The notes beneath the pieces are model-generated. The model worked only from the letters and a program-made list of their open reading frames with translations. It had not been told where the DNA came from and made no database searches. A stretch of 7,302 nucleotides of DNA from Deltaproteobacteria bacterium. GTDB taxonomy: Bacteria > Desulfobacterota > Syntrophia > Syntrophales > UBA2210. Of the stretch, positions 6,680 to 7,302 are shown piece after piece. The DNA is taken from positions 1 through 7,302 of the forward strand of contig JAFGSH010000019.1 of NCBI GenBank assembly GCA_016934695.1. The letters are read 5' to 3'. Each line of letters begins with the position of its first letter. Within the stretch, counting starts at the first letter, position 1. The position numbers were made by a program, and so were the translations under genes.

Positions 6680-7302
6680 AAGGATCGGAAGGAGGAGCCT
6701 ACCGGCCTCTCGAAAAAACAGATATCGAAAAGATTCACGAGACCACCCTCCGGGTATTCGAAGAGGTGGGGATCGAGGCCCGTCTCCCCGAGGCGCGCGA
6801 GCTCTTCCGCCGGGCCGGTGCCGAAATCGATGATGAATACGGTATTGTCCGGATCCCGGCGAAACGGGTCGAGGAACTGATCGCCCAGGCGCCGCCGGTG
6901 GTGACCCTCTGTGGGCGGGGAGAAGAAGGCGCACTCGACTGCGAGATCGGAGGGCGGCGGGTATACATGGGGACCGGGGGAACGGCTCTCAACGTCCAGG
7001 AGAGCGGCTCCGACACCTCCCGCCGTGCCACACTGGCGGATGTGGCGCAGATGGCACGTCTCGTCGAATCCCTCGAAAATATCCACTTCTATATGCTGAA
7101 CGTCTACCCGAACGAACTTGATGCCGGTGAGGTGGATGTCAACCGGTTCGGGGCCGCCCTGAAGTATACACGCAAGCACATCATGGGGGGTGTCTATACC
7201 ATCGAGGGGATCCGCAACGTCATCCGGATGGCCGAGATGATCTCCGGCAGTCCCCAGCGTTTGCGGGAACACCCCATTATCTCAATGGTCACCTGCGTCG
7301 TC
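6676..7302 (+). CDS. MttB-family corrinoid methyltransferase (trimethylamine/betaine type), 3'-truncated by window edge
   Basis: The frame from the ATG at 6676 is open through all 209 codons to the last base of the window, so the gene continues beyond it; family members are usually about 470-500 residues. The N-terminal pattern fits MttB/COG5598 proteins: a helix I-E-K-I-H-E-T-T-L-R-V-F-E-E-V-G-I (17-33), E-L-F-R-R-A-G-A (42-49), V-R-I-P (58-61), R-V-E-E-L-I-A-Q-A-P (64-73), L-C-G-R (78-81), GGRRVYMGTGGTALNV (92-107), and T-L-A-D-V-A-Q-M-A-R-L-V (119-130). Such enzymes move methyl groups from a quaternary or tertiary amine to a corrinoid protein. Archaeal MttB carries pyrrolysine, whereas most bacterial homologues, such as glycine betaine methyltransferase MtgB, do not. 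The diagnostic region lies outside the window, so the substrate is open. The start overlaps metF by ATGA, with GAGGA at 6663-6667 as RBS, which indicates co-translation with metF. Confidence 0.85.
   Translation, partial: MKGSEGGAYRPLEKTDIEKIHETTLRVFEEVGIEARLPEARELFRRAGAEIDDEYGIVRIPAKRVEELIAQAPPVVTLCGRGEEGALDCEIGGRRVYMGTGGTALNVQESGSDTSRRATLADVAQMARLVESLENIHFYMLNVYPNELDAGEVDVNRFGAALKYTRKHIMGGVYTIEGIRNVIRMAEMISGSPQRLREHPIISMVTCVV

Noticed and set aside
6625..7272. 215-codon open frame on the minus strand at the right edge
   Set aside because: The plus strand here encodes the MttB-family start with good motifs, an RBS and an ATGA overlap with metF. The minus-strand protein resembles nothing and is a shadow.
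1..7302. CRISPR arrays, tRNA/rRNA genes, insertion sequences or phage genes
   Set aside because: No regularly spaced repeats, tRNA-like cloverleaf, transposase motifs or terminal inverted repeats were seen; nearly all sequence is accounted for by recognised enzymes.

Overview
The window carries two adjacent metabolic gene groups, all on the plus strand, with a MarR-type regulator between them. Coding DNA is moderately GC-rich with many G runs. The gap at about 4841-5047 is clearly more AT-rich. The shikimate kinase is the bacterial P-loop (NMP-kinase-like) type rather than the archaeal GHMP type, and there are Shine-Dalgarno sites and a sigma70-like promoter, so this is a bacterium. A type I dehydroquinase, a stand-alone MetH-activation-domain protein, a short MetF and an MttB-family methyltransferase together suggest an anaerobe that uses corrinoid/C1 chemistry, for example a Desulfobacterota (deltaproteobacterial) or acetogen-like lineage. 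That placement is inference; no marker gene fixes it.

Region 1 (1-4232) is a compact shikimate-pathway operon in the order aroD (5' end cut off by the window) - aroE - aroA - aroK - aroC. Neighbouring genes overlap by 11, 14 and 4 bases, and the last gap is 18 bases, so translation is probably coupled. Together they cover 3-dehydroquinate to shikimate (AroD, AroE), shikimate 3-phosphate (AroK), EPSP (AroA) and chorismate (AroC). The first two steps, DAHP synthase and AroB, are not in view and may lie upstream. Key catalytic residues are visible in every enzyme.

Region 2 (4233-5047) holds a MarR-family winged-helix regulator between two non-coding gaps. The first gap contains a short AT-rich palindrome. 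The second contains the best promoter in the window, TTGACA-N17-TAGTAT, which faces the C1 genes.

Region 3 (5048-7302) is a C1/corrinoid gene group: a stand-alone protein resembling the AdoMet-binding reactivation domain of B12-dependent methionine synthase with a C-terminal CX2CX4C cluster, then metF (5,10-methylenetetrahydrofolate reductase), then the first 209 codons of an MttB-family (trimethylamine/betaine-type) corrinoid methyltransferase that runs off the right edge. A plausible reading is that MetF links the methylene- and methyl-tetrahydrofolate pools, the MttB-like protein moves methyl groups to or from a corrinoid protein, and the activation-domain protein helps keep a corrinoid enzyme reduced. 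The corrinoid protein itself is not in the window. Most of the window is ordinary core metabolism; region 3 is the part that deserves a closer look.
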